The translations under genes and the position numbers were made by a program. The notes under the pieces are model-generated. The model worked only from the letters and a program-made list of their open reading frames with translations. It was not told the DNA's origin and did not search any database. Of a stretch of DNA of 64,000 nt, positions 20,919 through 31,027 are shown piece by piece. Every line of letters starts with the position of its first letter. The first letter of the stretch is position 1. The stretch lies in NCBI GenBank assembly GCA_001455915.2, contig LNDK02000051.1, forward strand, positions 2,693,000 to 2,756,999. The letters are read 5' to 3'. Source of the DNA: Samsoniella hepiali (lineage: Eukaryota > Ascomycota > Sordariomycetes > Hypocreales > Cordycipitaceae).

Positions 20919-23291
20919 TCATGGATCTAGTAGCTTAATAATATCCTTATAATCCTTCTCCTCTGCAATATCCAGCGCAATCTCCCCAAACTTATTCGCC
21001 AGCTCCGCGTCCGCCCCATTCTTCAACAGCACCTCGACGACCTTTTCATGCTTGGCCGCGACGGCCGTCATCAGCGCCGTATCCCGATTCTCGCCGCTCG
21101 CCATGTTCGCGTCGCCGCCCGCCCGAATCAGATCCCGCACGAGCAAATGGTGACCGCCCGCCACGGCGGCCGGCAGCGGCAGCCGGCCCGTCTCGTCGGG
21201 TATATCCTGCCGCGCCTTGCGACGGACGAGAAACTGCGCCGTCTGCACGTGGTCGTTCAAGGTGGCCAGCAGCAAGCTGGTCGCGCCGAGGGGGCTGCCG
21301 GCGCGCAGCCGCGCGTCGATGCTCGCGCCGTGCTCGAGGAGCTGCAGGACGGCGCCGCGCTTGCCGATCCTGGCCGCAAAGAGCAAAGCAGAGTCGAGCC
21401 AGGCTGTGCGCTTCGCAGCGTCGGGTATCTCGGCGCTCAGCAGTACGTCGATGATTTCTGGGTTGTCGTACTTGAGGGCATATTGCAGGGGGCAGTATCC
21501 AGCACCATCAATGGTCGGATCGGCCTTGTGCTTTAGGAGTAGCTTTGCAAAGTCCAGCTCACCGCGAACGCAGGCACGATGAAGCAGGCCGTCTTGATAG
21601 CCGATGGGATCGGGGTTTGCACCGTTCTCTAGCAGAAACTCGGCCAACTGAAGGGTCGTCTCGTTATAGTCCGAGTCAGCTGCGAGCACCAATGCAGTCT
21701 CTCCAGACTCGCGACGCGCATTAATGTTGATATTTCCTTCGAGGCAGAGTAGCTTGACCGTGTCCAAGTGGCCACGAGCTGCCGCCTTGATCAAGGCGTT
21801 TTCCCCGGGCGATTTAGTGTCGCGGAGAGCGCCTTGGCTGATTAAGAATCTCACCAAATCAACCTTGCCTTTGTCTGCTGCGCTTTCCAGCGCCGTTTCC
21901 TGATATCTGTTCGGTGCGTGGATGTTGACACTGCGTCTCTGTAACAGCATCCGTGCAACATCCACGTGACCATTTTCCACAGCGGCAGAAAACGCGGCTT
22001 GATGCGTAGCCTGCGAGTAGAATGCGAGCTGCTTATCCTCATAGTCTAGCAAGAGCCGAGTCACGCCCTCACTGCCATCCGTAGCAGCCCAGTGCAGAGC
22101 GGGAGCGACTTCGGCGTCGATCCGCAGATCGGCACCGTGGTCGACGAGATACTGCAGCGCGTCTTCCATGCCAAAAAGCGCAAGACGGTGAATGCACGGC
22201 CACTGGTCCCAGATTTTGGTATTGACGTCGGCGCCTTGCTCAACAGCGTCCTTGATGGCTGGGAAGTCTTTGTTCTGCACAGCGAGTCGTAGCAACGAGT
22301 TGATGCGGTCCTGCTCATGCGGCGCCAAGTAATTGGGCACGTGAAGCACCTTTCCCAGCCCGTTCTCTTTTTCTTCAGAAATCAGCATGATCGCGCCAGA
22401 GCCACGACTGGGCAAAAAGTCCATAATGTTGTTGTAAAGAAGCGCAGAATCGTAGTTGTCGAGGACCAAGAGCCAAGGGTGCCAAAGCTCCTCCAAAAAG
22501 TTGCGCACGAAATTAATCTTGTCTGCGCGCGAGCCCTGGATGCTTTGATTCACCGTGGCGTACATGCGCTCAAACCCCAGATTCATATTCTCGAGCGTGG
22601 AGGCGTCGAGCCAAAAGACGGTGCGAAACTGCTGTAGCTCGTGGGCGGCGCGACAGTAGCCAAGGGCCAGCTGCGTCTTGCCCGAGCCCTTTTTGCCAGA
22701 GAGCAGTAACACTGTGGGTGATGTGACTTGTGAGCGAGAAGCATCATAAAAATGAGTGTCGAGCTGCTCGATGAGCGCTTTCCGCTCAACATAAGCGTCG
22801 GTCAGTCGCTCGCGGACGTCGAAATAGGTCTCGTCCTGCACGTCCTTGGGCGCATCTGCTGAATCCACAACATGGTGCAGAATGAGGACAGAGATGTACG
22901 TATTCAGGTTCCGCTCGATGCGCGACATCTTTTCCTCGTACTTCATGCTCGTCATGACTTTTTTCAGCTTGGTCCGCAGCGAGTCGCCCGGCGTGCAGGC
23001 AATCTCGTCCAGCATGGCCTCGACTTCTTGGACCTGGGTGAGGCAGCCCGACACGATGCCCCTGAGGATGCACTTTGTGTCAAAGTCAAACGCGCCGACG
23101 CGGGTGTCGGACTTGATCTTGGACAGCGAGTTGGCCAGCAGCGGCAGGTGCATCGAGACGCCCTGGAGCGCCTTGGGAATCTGCCCCGGGTGCTTCGCCG
23201 TCAGGTCCTGCAGGCGGTCGGCAATCTGGAAGCCAAACTGCACAAACTGCACAATGGCCGACGCCAAGCCAATGGCGCTGAGGGGATCCAT
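20919..23291 (-). CDS. STAND-like P-loop NTPase with ankyrin repeats (fungal NLR-type)
   Basis: Single exon, 790 residues. The ATG is at 23291 (MDPLSAIGLASAIVQF); the open frame extends 57 nt further only without an ATG. Domains: an N-terminal helical domain (1-150) of the type found at the start of many fungal STAND proteins (DPLSAIGLASAIVQFVQFG); a P-loop NTPase with Walker A SGKKGSGKT (about 198-206), a WLLVLDNYD Walker B (about 273-281) and a SRGSGAIMLIS sensor-like strand; then ankyrin repeats from about 331 to the end, more than ten units (for example GADVNTKI, NGHVDVARMLLQRR, GHLDTVKLLCLEG). The usual ARC/winged-helix part between NTPase and repeats seems missing. Fungal NLR-like proteins act in non-self recognition; the role here is inferred. 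The stop codon is 88 bp from the stop of the convergent monooxygenase gene. Confidence 0.88.
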   Translation of the reverse strand: MDPLSAIGLASAIVQFVQFGFQIADRLQDLTAKHPGQIPKALQGVSMHLPLLANSLSKIKSDTRVGAFDFDTKCILRGIVSGCLTQVQEVEAMLDEIACTPGDSLRTKLKKVMTSMKYEEKMSRIERNLNTYISVLILHHVVDSADAPKDVQDETYFDVRERLTDAYVERKALIEQLDTHFYDASRSQVTSPTVLLLSGKKGSGKTQLALGYCRAAHELQQFRTVFWLDASTLENMNLGFERMYATVNQSIQGSRADKINFVRNFLEELWHPWLLVLDNYDSALLYNNIMDFLPSRGSGAIMLISEEKENGLGKVLHVPNYLAPHEQDRINSLLRLAVQNKDFPAIKDAVEQGADVNTKIWDQWPCIHRLALFGMEDALQYLVDHGADLRIDAEVAPALHWAATDGSEGVTRLLLDYEDKQLAFYSQATHQAAFSAAVENGHVDVARMLLQRRSVNIHAPNRYQETALESAADKGKVDLVRFLISQGALRDTKSPGENALIKAAARGHLDTVKLLCLEGNININARRESGETALVLAADSDYNETTLQLAEFLLENGANPDPIGYQDGLLHRACVRGELDFAKLLLKHKADPTIDGAGYCPLQYALKYDNPEIIDVLLSAEIPDAAKRTAWLDSALLFAARIGKRGAVLQLLEHGASIDARLRAGSPLGATSLLLATLNDHVQTAQFLVRRKARQDIPDETGRLPLPAAVAGGHHLLVRDLIRAGGDANMASGENRDTALMTAVAAKHEKVVEVLLKNGADAELANKFGEIALDIAEEKDYKDIIKLLDP

Positions 23292-23793
23292 GGGCTGGTG
23301 GTTTGCTTTATAGCTTTTCCACCAGGAGGTGAAGCCAAGAAATGACAAGGCAAGGTCTATCAGGTTTGTGGCTTCTGCGAGGCTGACTTCTGTGCGGCCA
23401 CGCAGCGGGGCGGGCGGACGAAGCGACGCTAGATTGAGGCAGCCATTCCGAGATGAGAATCAACGCGAATACTACCAACGTACTGGTAGCTGGACGCAGT
23501 TTGGAGGGGGCAAAAGGTGGCATTGTTGTTGTTTAATTCTACTTTGCATTATGAATATTGCACCGCCTCACGAGAACCGACTTGGGTGTTGGTCGAGTGC
23601 CCGTGGTCTAGCGAGAAGTGTAAGATTGCTGCCATGCAAGCGCTGGTGCGGTTCAGCTGTTGCATGCGATTACAAGTGATATGCGCCACGAAGGACTCGT
23701 ACAATAACATTGGATTTTATTCAAAATAACTCTTAAGAAAATACACTCACTTTTACACTCTCTATTACACAATAGCGGCATGAACATTGGCTC
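23292..23793. other. Intergenic, no gene seen
   Basis: Upstream region of the STAND-ankyrin gene and 3' flank of the repeat-protein gene. No features recognised. Confidence 0.6.
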
Positions 23794-26138
23794 CTAAGTG
23801 GACTTGCCGCGCTTCGTTGGGGTCTGTCTCGCGGTGCCGATGCGCCGGCGTGGCGTTGGCTCCTGGCTCGGAGAACTCTGGGCACCATCGCGCCCGGCAA
23901 GGCGTTGGCTGCGGCGTGTACTGGGGCTGGTGACTTGGTCGCTCGCTTGGTTCGGCTCTGAGCTGCGAGGCTCTTGACCTCCCACTTTCGCTCTCTTGTG
24001 CCTAGGTACGGCCGCGTCGTAGGACCTGGTTCGTTTCCCTTTACCTTTGCCTGTCGAGGTGGGAGCGGCCTTGGCTTCACCATCGTCTTCTCCTTTAATG
24101 GGACCAGGCTGAGCCTCGTCCTTCCCCTTTCCTTTGGCCTTCCCCTTTCCTTTGGCTTTCTCCTTTCCTTTGGCGGGCGCGGCCTTGGCTACACCCTCGC
24201 CTTCTCCTTTAATAGGCCCATGTTGAGCCTCGTCCTTCTGTTTTCCCTTGGTGCGCGCCTTGGCTTCACCTTCGCCTTTCCATCCGATAGGCTCATGCTG
24301 AGCCTTGTCCTTCTCCTTTCCTTTAGTAGCCGCGACCTTAGCTTCAGCCTCGTCTTCTCCCCCCATAAGCCCACACTGAGCCTCGTCTTCGTCCTTTTCT
24401 ATACTGGGCACGGCATTAACTCCACCCTCATCTTCTCCTCCAAGAGGTCCATGCTGAGCCTCGTTCTTGTCCTTTCCTTTGGCGGGCGCTGTCTTGGCCT
24501 CATCTTCCTCTTGAATGGGCCCAAGCGAAGCCTCGTCCTCACCCTTTTCTATAGTGGGCGCGGCCTTAACTTGACCCTCATCCCCCTGTCCATTCGGCCC
24601 ATATTGAGACTCGTCCTTGTCCTTTCCTTTGGCAGGCGCGGCCTTGGCTTTACCCTCATCTTTTTCTTCAATGGGCCCAAGCTGAGCCTCGTCCTTCTCT
24701 TTTCCCTTGGTGGGAGCGGCCTTGGCTTCGCCTTGATCTTCTTCAGTGGGCACAGGCTGAGTCTTGTCCTCCTCCTTTCCTTCAGTGGGCGCGGTCTTGC
24801 AATTGGCTTCGTCCTTTTCCTCCTCATGAGTTTGGCCCCCATCCTGTTTCCCCGCTTCCGGAGTTTCCGACTCAATCAATTCAATCTGCTCCCGTACCCA
24901 GAATGCTCGTTGGCGTTGCCTCCAATACAGTCGCTCCCAATGTTGGTAGGGTGCTATGCTTTTAAGTAAATTGCGCACCGCCAGCGTCCGTGCTTCGAGC
25001 TCGGCATTGGCGTGCGCAAGCTGCGCCTCCAGAGACTCAAGCTCGACAGAAGGCGATTCCTCGGGAAAGATCATCATATGCGGTCGCGCGACCCATTTTT
25101 GGTTCTCGAAAGCTTCCCAGGCTCGATCAGTTTCGCCCGCCACTTTTTCCCGCTCTGCCGAGTATACATCCTGCCAAAAGTAAATGTAGCCAAGATATTC
25201 TACCCACGTCGTCAACATGGTTTGTCGACGAGGATCCTCGAGAAACTTGACTGGCTCCAAAAACCCATGCTTCAAGAGTCGGCGATTAGCTGCTTTGGTG
25301 TAGTCGGTGATATCTTGTTCTGTCGAGCATTCGACCGCCACCCGAGCTCGCGTTCTATCCCAACCTCCCCTGGCTCCAAGCTCGAAAAAGTCGGACGCTG
25401 CCCATTCATGGAATCCTTGATCAGAGTAGTGTTTCTTCTTCCACTTCAAACGCTCGCGATAGCCCTCATCGCCATATGCCTTGCCACGGTTATCCCACTG
25501 CCACTTGTGTTGAAATTCTTGCCAGTCTTCTAATTGGCTGGAGAAGACCGGGGCGACATCATCCTCTTTTTCAGGCTTGTAGCCTCTGTCGACCCAAAGA
25601 CTCAGAAGACCCTCTTGGGCTTTGATCACCTCCCCGCTCAGATATCCTAGCGGTAAAGCAGGGCGGCCCTGGCTGTCGAGAAGGTCGTGGTATGCAATCG
25701 ATTCAAACTCGAAAGCGCTCAAGGAAGGTGGTGGAGACCTAGTGGGAGATCTGGTAGGGATGAGTTGCTTTGGGGGCTCGGTCTCATCGCGCACTGCTGT
25801 CAAGCGCTTGCACAACTCGCCCACGTCCAAATTTTGCTCGGGAAGCTCGTTGAGGGCAGCACTTTCAGAGAAATATTCAGTTAGCCATTGATCGGAATGG
25901 GGTAGCAAAGCTGCACCAGGACTAGATTATGGAGCGTTGTGGGAATCGCCAAGTACCTCAATTTAAGGCCGAGCTCGTCTCGTTCAGGCGTTGAAAGGCG
26001 ATCGACGCCAGCCAGCGCCTCAGAGAGGTCCGCGCCGGGGCCGTCATTGCAGCGATGCGAATTCAATAATGAAACGAGACGGGCCTGGTCCCAAGACAAA
26101 ACCTCTCGGGCGTCCGCGGGAGATTTTGGAGGCGACAT
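23794..26138 (-). CDS. Lysine/glutamate-rich repeat protein of unknown function
   Basis: Two-exon model: exon 1 26138 down to about 25957 (MSPPKSPADAREVLSW), exon 2 from about 25921 to 23794, roughly 770 residues. The intron boundaries are uncertain: the best frame-preserving GT-AG pair gives only 35 nt, shorter than usual. The first ~370 residues are folded-looking, Trp/Tyr-rich and helical (QLEDWQEFQHKWQWDNRG, KKKHYSDQGFHEWAASDFFE, YWRQRQRAFWVREQIELIE). This resembles a fungal orphan family often labelled ankyrin-like in databases, although I see no ankyrin repeat. About ten units of a 26-residue repeat follow (consensus DEGEAKAAPTKGKEKDEAQ then GPI). The C-terminus is basic with nuclear-localisation-like patches (PRHKRAKV, RRSQRLAGRD). 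I do not recognise a function. It lies between the STAND-ankyrin and FHA-kinase genes on the same strand. Confidence 0.7.
24025..24822 (-). repeat. Coding tandem repeat, about ten 26-residue (~78-bp) units
   Basis: Inside the repeat-protein gene. Two unit types alternate irregularly: KGK-type (AAPTKGKEKDEAQ) and IEK-type (AAPTIEKGEDEAS), each ending in GPI or similar plus an acidic linker. One unit carries an internal KGK expansion (AKGKGKAKGKGK). Unit divergence is moderate, so the array is not brand new, but copy number probably varies between strains. Confidence 0.85.
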
Positions 26139-26691
26139 TTGAATTTCAGCCCGAAGGCATTACGCGTTGTTGTGTTTGCGGACGCCCCTTTGATGGTGAT
26201 AAATAGACGCCGCCCGCCTCAGCAACCACCTGTGGTTACACAGCTTGGCTTAGTCATCCTCCAGATTACATGCGCTCGCATGCACGACCACACACAAAGA
26301 AGAAGCGTGTGGCTGAAATATCAATATATGAGTTTCGCACCGCATTCTATAGATATATCGCAGCTCGATGTTCACGTCCACTGGTTTGGCCTAACGTAAC
26401 TAACTAGTGGCCGAACAATAGTGGCTTTTGCGGAGCGCCAAACTACCTAGCCCAACTTCCATTCTTGCTAACCTAAGCTGACAAACAGACTTAAAAACGT
26501 GCATTTAATAAAAATCAGAAAAACAAAATAGGTCAATCATCAGAACAAGAAAAGGAAAGCCCGATACTGAAAAACCCTTCCGCTTCCATCTGCCTCACTT
26601 CAGCTTGTTTCGTTTGTTGGCGAGCTGGATTTCACTCGAACCCTGCAGCCTGGATCCACCACCACTAGTATTCCTCTCCGTGCCCCTCTCT
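26139..26691. other. Intergenic, no gene seen
   Basis: Between the ATG of the repeat-protein gene and the stop codon of the FHA-kinase gene. AT-richer at 26260-26560. No RNA or repeat recognised. Confidence 0.6.
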
Positions 26692-28757
26692 TTATGTGAT
26701 CTTTCTCTTTTTGCGTTGGCCTACTGTTCCCGGGCTCTTGCTGGGTGCTTTTTTTTCATCTTCGCCAGATTGCACCGTGTTGATATTTCCAAGGTCTTGC
26801 GCGATTGCCATCCCTGGAGCCGAGCCAGGTATACCCAGAACTGAGGGGCGCAGCTCTGCTTCCGATACCACATTGGCCTGACTTTTCGGCGGTGAGGCAA
26901 TGTCATTAACATGGCTACTCGGTCGCTTCGATCTCGGCCGAGATTCATCATCCACGGGCGCCTCTGTGGAGTGATAAATTACGGTCGACGGGTGCTTCAC
27001 GACGGTCGCGCGCGACTCGAGGACCTCAGACTGCGCCCGTGGGACTACAGTCGCTCCATCATCGTGGGCACGTACTTGCGTCACAGTCGCGCCTCCAGAG
27101 CTGCCAATCTCCCCGAGACGAGAAGCTTCCGCATTCTGGGAAACGTTTACGTCTGTCAAGTCTTGTGCGGCTTCAGGGGCAAATTCTTGAGTAGCCATGG
27201 ACAAGCATTCGGTGGCTGGTCGTCTCTCATGCGGATCTATCTTGAGCATGTACCGAAGAGCAAAGTCAAGCACGGGCGTCTCGTTTTGTTGCTTCGCGTA
27301 CTTTTCGCCGAAATCGATTAAAAGTGTACCCCATTCAGGCATTACCAGGATATCGTTTCCAGAGTCGTCCACCGTGCTGATCATCTCGTGGCATTCCATA
27401 TTCAGAAGCAAAGCCCCGAGAGACCAGATATCAACCTTACAATCGTAGGTTGAATTGTCAGGACGAACCTTTATTTCGGGAGCGTAAAATCCGCGCGTAC
27501 CTAATTCCGAATTATGAATTTCCTCTTTTGGTTTCGCAAAGCCAAAGTCGCCGAGTTTGACATGTACGGTAGACGGAGTCCACGACTGAACGAGGACATT
27601 TCCGGGTTTGATGTCACGATGCGCAATAGGCCGATCTCGTGTATGTAGAAACTTGAGAGCTTTCAGAAGCTGTACAGCTACTTGCTTGTTCTCGCAGCTG
27701 GTACTGCTTCTCACATATTTCTGCAGAGTCCCGCAGGGTGCATACTCAAAAATCAACTTCGGCGTGGGTGTGAGCTTGTACTCCAATAATCTAATAATGT
27801 GAAGCTATTTTATCTGTGAGCAAAGCTGAAAGAGCATTCCATACTTGGTCGCGGTTTACTCACATGCTGCAAGCCGTCCATTATTTCCGCTTCTCTCTTC
27901 CAATTCTGTGACTCCCTCGGGCTCATGTCGCCCGTCCTCAACCGCGTTTTGATTGCGTATACCTCTCTTGTTTTGACGTTCCACGCATAGTCGACCCTAC
28001 CATACGATCCTTGCCCGAGCTTCTTCTTCCACCATTCACCCTGGGCTGGTTGCCTAGCCGGAGTTGCTTCGGCTGTGTGCAAGCGGCTCTGGATTTTCAT
28101 CGCCTCGAAGAGCACCAGTGGATCTAACCGGCCTTTTCTAAACTGGGTGATTTTCCAATGATACTCTGGGCTTTGAATGTCATGATCTGGTACGACGATT
28201 CTGAACTGAAAATTTTGAATGCAGATAATTGGGTGGAAGCCTTGCGTCAGACTCGGGCCTCGGGCACTCCAATCCATGGACTTGCCTTGACCCTCTACTT
28301 CGACTATCTGCCTAGCATCCTTTGCACTAGGATTGCCGTAAATGACTATTGTACCGTTCGTTGAGCCCAAGTCTCGCACAATGAGCTGGTTGGAGACGTC
28401 GAAAGTCAGTGCGAAATGCTGCGCTGATGCGGCAGCGTTGGGGGGCAGGAGAAAGTCCGCAAGCTTGTCGTTTGTGCCGAAAATAAAGCCTGCACTCGTG
28501 TTTGGTGCCGTGAAATGTATCTTGTAGCATGCCCCAGTCTTCCAGTCATCAGCGTCCGCTACCCATTGCCGACTCTGGTGTTGGTCGTATTTGTCTCTGT
28601 TGTAGGCCCAGTCGGACCAAATATCCTTCTCGCGCGCGCTGTGGCCAGAGAGTCTCAGGTTTGATTCAATCACGTTTGTGGTGGCGCCGTGGAATTTTCC
28701 TGGAGCTGCAAAGATATAGGCGACAATGTCGGGGTCGTAGGCATCTATATCGGCCAT
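26692..28757 (-). CDS. FHA-domain serine/threonine protein kinase
   Basis: Spliced model: complement of 27864-28757 and 26692-27804, 668 residues. The intron (GTGAGT to AATAG) joins MDGLQH to LHIIRLLEYK inside the kinase N-lobe. An FHA domain lies at about residues 90-200 (FLLPPN, SAQHFALTFD, VRDLGSTNGTIV with the classic GSTNGT turn). The kinase domain begins at KKLGQGSYGRV, with VYAIK lysine, HRDIKPGNVLV catalytic loop, DFGFAK and GTRGFYAPE activation segment, VDIWSLG and a final R in HERRPA. All catalytic residues are present. A C-terminal tail of ~200 residues is low complexity and ends KKRKIT. The domain order recalls Chk2/Rad53, but it has one FHA domain and diverges strongly, so it is probably one of the expanded orphan FHA-kinases of filamentous fungi rather than the checkpoint kinase itself. 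Confidence 0.92.
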
Positions 28758-29809
28758 ATCTTAGGAACACTTGGCCCGCGACAGATGCAACGGGGAAAGG
28801 ACAAGGAGGGTATGGACAATCAAGTACTGATCAGAAGATAGCAGTCAAAGGAAGCTTTGAAGTGGCAGCAGCGGGCGGTACCTATTCGTATTATAGCATG
28901 CATACCACGTCGGCACGTACACCACTTCACTGGCAAAGCGTGCCCCAAAAAACTATGATAGGCTATGAACTGCGAGCAGACTGCAGCACTGTCCATGGGT
29001 CGGCGCCAAAAAAGCAGACGTGATTCGCTGGCTGCATTGTTGCCCGAGGGCCTTTGCATCGGGCAGTGCCAGCTTATGAGGCTTGAAAGGCGTACCGCAA
29101 GGCATCCAGTTTTCAGCGGTCTCCCGTGCGGGCCACTCTTCCTGCAGGTCTGAGGGGTAAATTCCCTACGTATCATAGCGAGCGCTCAACCAGACGGCTT
29201 CGTCCCGGTAACCAACGTTAGATCACAGTCACAGGCAAAGAAAGTTTCGCGACACAAGGGTCGAATGTCAACCCTTTAGGGGCAGTGGTTCAGAGACCAC
29301 ATGCCGTACTTTGTCGCACTCGGCGTTGTCAATCATTCAGTGTGCGGCGAAGCTCTGTCTGACGCTGACTTGAACGGCACTCGTCCGGGGTGGACTGGGC
29401 CTCAGTAGTACATGCTGTGTCACCTCGGTGCGCACACTTGCATTGGAGCTGAAATGCCTAGAAATACACGGAACATGATGGCGTCGGTTTGTTTGTACGA
29501 CTACGACATGCGGCAGCGTACAGTGAAGCCTGCTGATAGCCCACGTACGCTCTACGACATTGGCGTCGCTGGGCGCAGCGCTGCTCTCATGAATCGCCCG
29601 GTGGCTGCTTTTCGTGGCATAGCAATGAATTACATTCGAGTCTAGAGGAGCTATGTGATATTTAAGGGATGGTTGGCGATCGGGTACGCATTGCTCCAGA
29701 CCCGCCGGCGTATCTACCCCGCGGAGCGCTGAGGGCAGCATACCAGTTCTGCCGATATTTCCGGAAGATGGCGACGTCTCGAAATAATGAATACTGAAGT
29801 CGATGAAAC
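28758..29809. other. Intergenic, no gene seen
   Basis: About 1 kb between the start of the FHA kinase gene and the end of the secreted-protein gene. Short open frames on both strands lack any family features. Confidence 0.6.
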
Positions 29810-31027
29810 CTATTTAGACTTACTACGCGCATTCTTCACCCATAAGAACCGGGAGAATACATCCACCTTGGTTGTGCTGGCACCCTCCTGCAAGTCCGCC
29901 GCCATCATTGCGTGGTAAGCATCTGGCCGAAACTCAGCCAGCAGCAAGAAGCCGCTGCGCACATAATTGATGCAGCTAGCATGGCCTTGGCCGCAGCCTC
30001 CCTCCACAGTTCCGGCATACTTGCCACCCCCCAACCTCATCACGTCGACAAAGGTATTCGCCAGTGTGGTCATCTCGGCGCCAGTAATGTTCCACCCGCC
30101 ATCGACGTAGGCCCTATGGAATCCCGCGACGTCGAGAGATGCATGATTGACATCCTCTACGCCAGTTCCCACGGCATAGTCCCAGTCGTAGACTGTGCTG
30201 CCCTTTTTGCTCTTGGTGGTCTTTGAGCCTCCACCGGTAAAGAACCATTTCATATTCGCCGCCATGATGGACTTGTACTTGTCCGCCAATTTGGTGTTGT
30301 CGCCCAGGAGCGTGTGTGCAGCAACAAGATTCTGGAAAGCATAGTTGAACATCATTTGTTGATTCCAAGGTACCGGTGTGCCGCCCTTGTAAGGCGAATC
30401 CTTGGAGAAGTACATTTTGTTGCCGCGAGAGACGTCGAGCAGCCGAGAAAGAATGTGGCCCGTCATGGCCTTGTCTGCTTGCTCGACATATGTCTTGGCG
30501 CGCTCCAGGTACGTCTCGCCATACTTGTGCCCATCACCAATCGCAACCTTTTTTTCGTACAGCGTTTTTTTCTTCAATATAAGATGTGCGCAGTGGGCCA
30601 AGTGGCCGACTGGGTCGCCTTGCTCGCCGCCAGTAGAAATCGGGGTTGCATCAACATTGTTCGGCCAGACCGGCGCAACATCGCCCGTCCAAATCTTATG
30701 CTGGCCAATGGGTGCTTTGGCCAGATCATTTCTCTGCGACAAAACGGCATCGCAGAAGCGCAGCATGCTGTCAAGCACCTCTTGCTGACCAGAGATGGAG
30801 TAAACCAGTCCCATGGCTTTCGTCTCTTCGCCGCTGTGACCTTGAGCCCACTGATTACCAATATTGTCCTTTGCCGGTTCCAGCGCAGATATGTAGTTGT
30901 TGAAAGACTGCAATTCTTCTCCCGCAACTGGCCCATCGAAGCTGCGCACTTTCATACCAGGGACAGCAGCCGTCCCCAGTCGAAAACATATTGCTAGCAC
31001 CACTAGCAAAACACTAGTGTTATTCAT
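29810..31027 (-). CDS. Secreted protein, possible six-hairpin glycosidase-like fold
   Basis: Single exon, 405 residues, ATG at 31027. A clear signal peptide (MNNTSVLLVVLAICFRLGTAA) indicates secretion. The body is helical with Trp/Gly/His-rich loops: IGNQWAQGHSGEETKAMGLVY, GQHKIWTGDVAPVWPNNVD, STGGEQGDPVGHLAHCAHLIL, PVPWNQQMMFNYAFQNL, and DWDYAVGTGVEDVNHASLDVAGFHRAY. Paired-helix spacing and conserved Asp/His/Trp loops suggest an alpha/alpha toroid like the six-hairpin glycosidases and polysaccharide lyases. I cannot place it in a numbered CAZy family and no catalytic residue can be assigned. I recall close relatives annotated only as hypothetical in other filamentous ascomycetes. Confidence 0.75.
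   Translation of the reverse strand: MNNTSVLLVVLAICFRLGTAAVPGMKVRSFDGPVAGEELQSFNNYISALEPAKDNIGNQWAQGHSGEETKAMGLVYSISGQQEVLDSMLRFCDAVLSQRNDLAKAPIGQHKIWTGDVAPVWPNNVDATPISTGGEQGDPVGHLAHCAHLILKKKTLYEKKVAIGDGHKYGETYLERAKTYVEQADKAMTGHILSRLLDVSRGNKMYFSKDSPYKGGTPVPWNQQMMFNYAFQNLVAAHTLLGDNTKLADKYKSIMAANMKWFFTGGGSKTTKSKKGSTVYDWDYAVGTGVEDVNHASLDVAGFHRAYVDGGWNITGAEMTTLANTFVDVMRLGGGKYAGTVEGGCGQGHASCINYVRSGFLLLAEFRPDAYHAMMAADLQEGASTTKVDVFSRFLWVKNARSKSK

Noticed and set aside
26692..28757. Checkpoint kinase Rad53/Chk2 orthologue
   Set aside because: One FHA domain with a divergent kinase and a lineage-specific tail; more like an orphan FHA-kinase.
29220..29330. tRNA-like GGGTCGAATGTCAACCC segment
   Set aside because: No acceptor stem, D-arm or proper T-loop can be folded around it.
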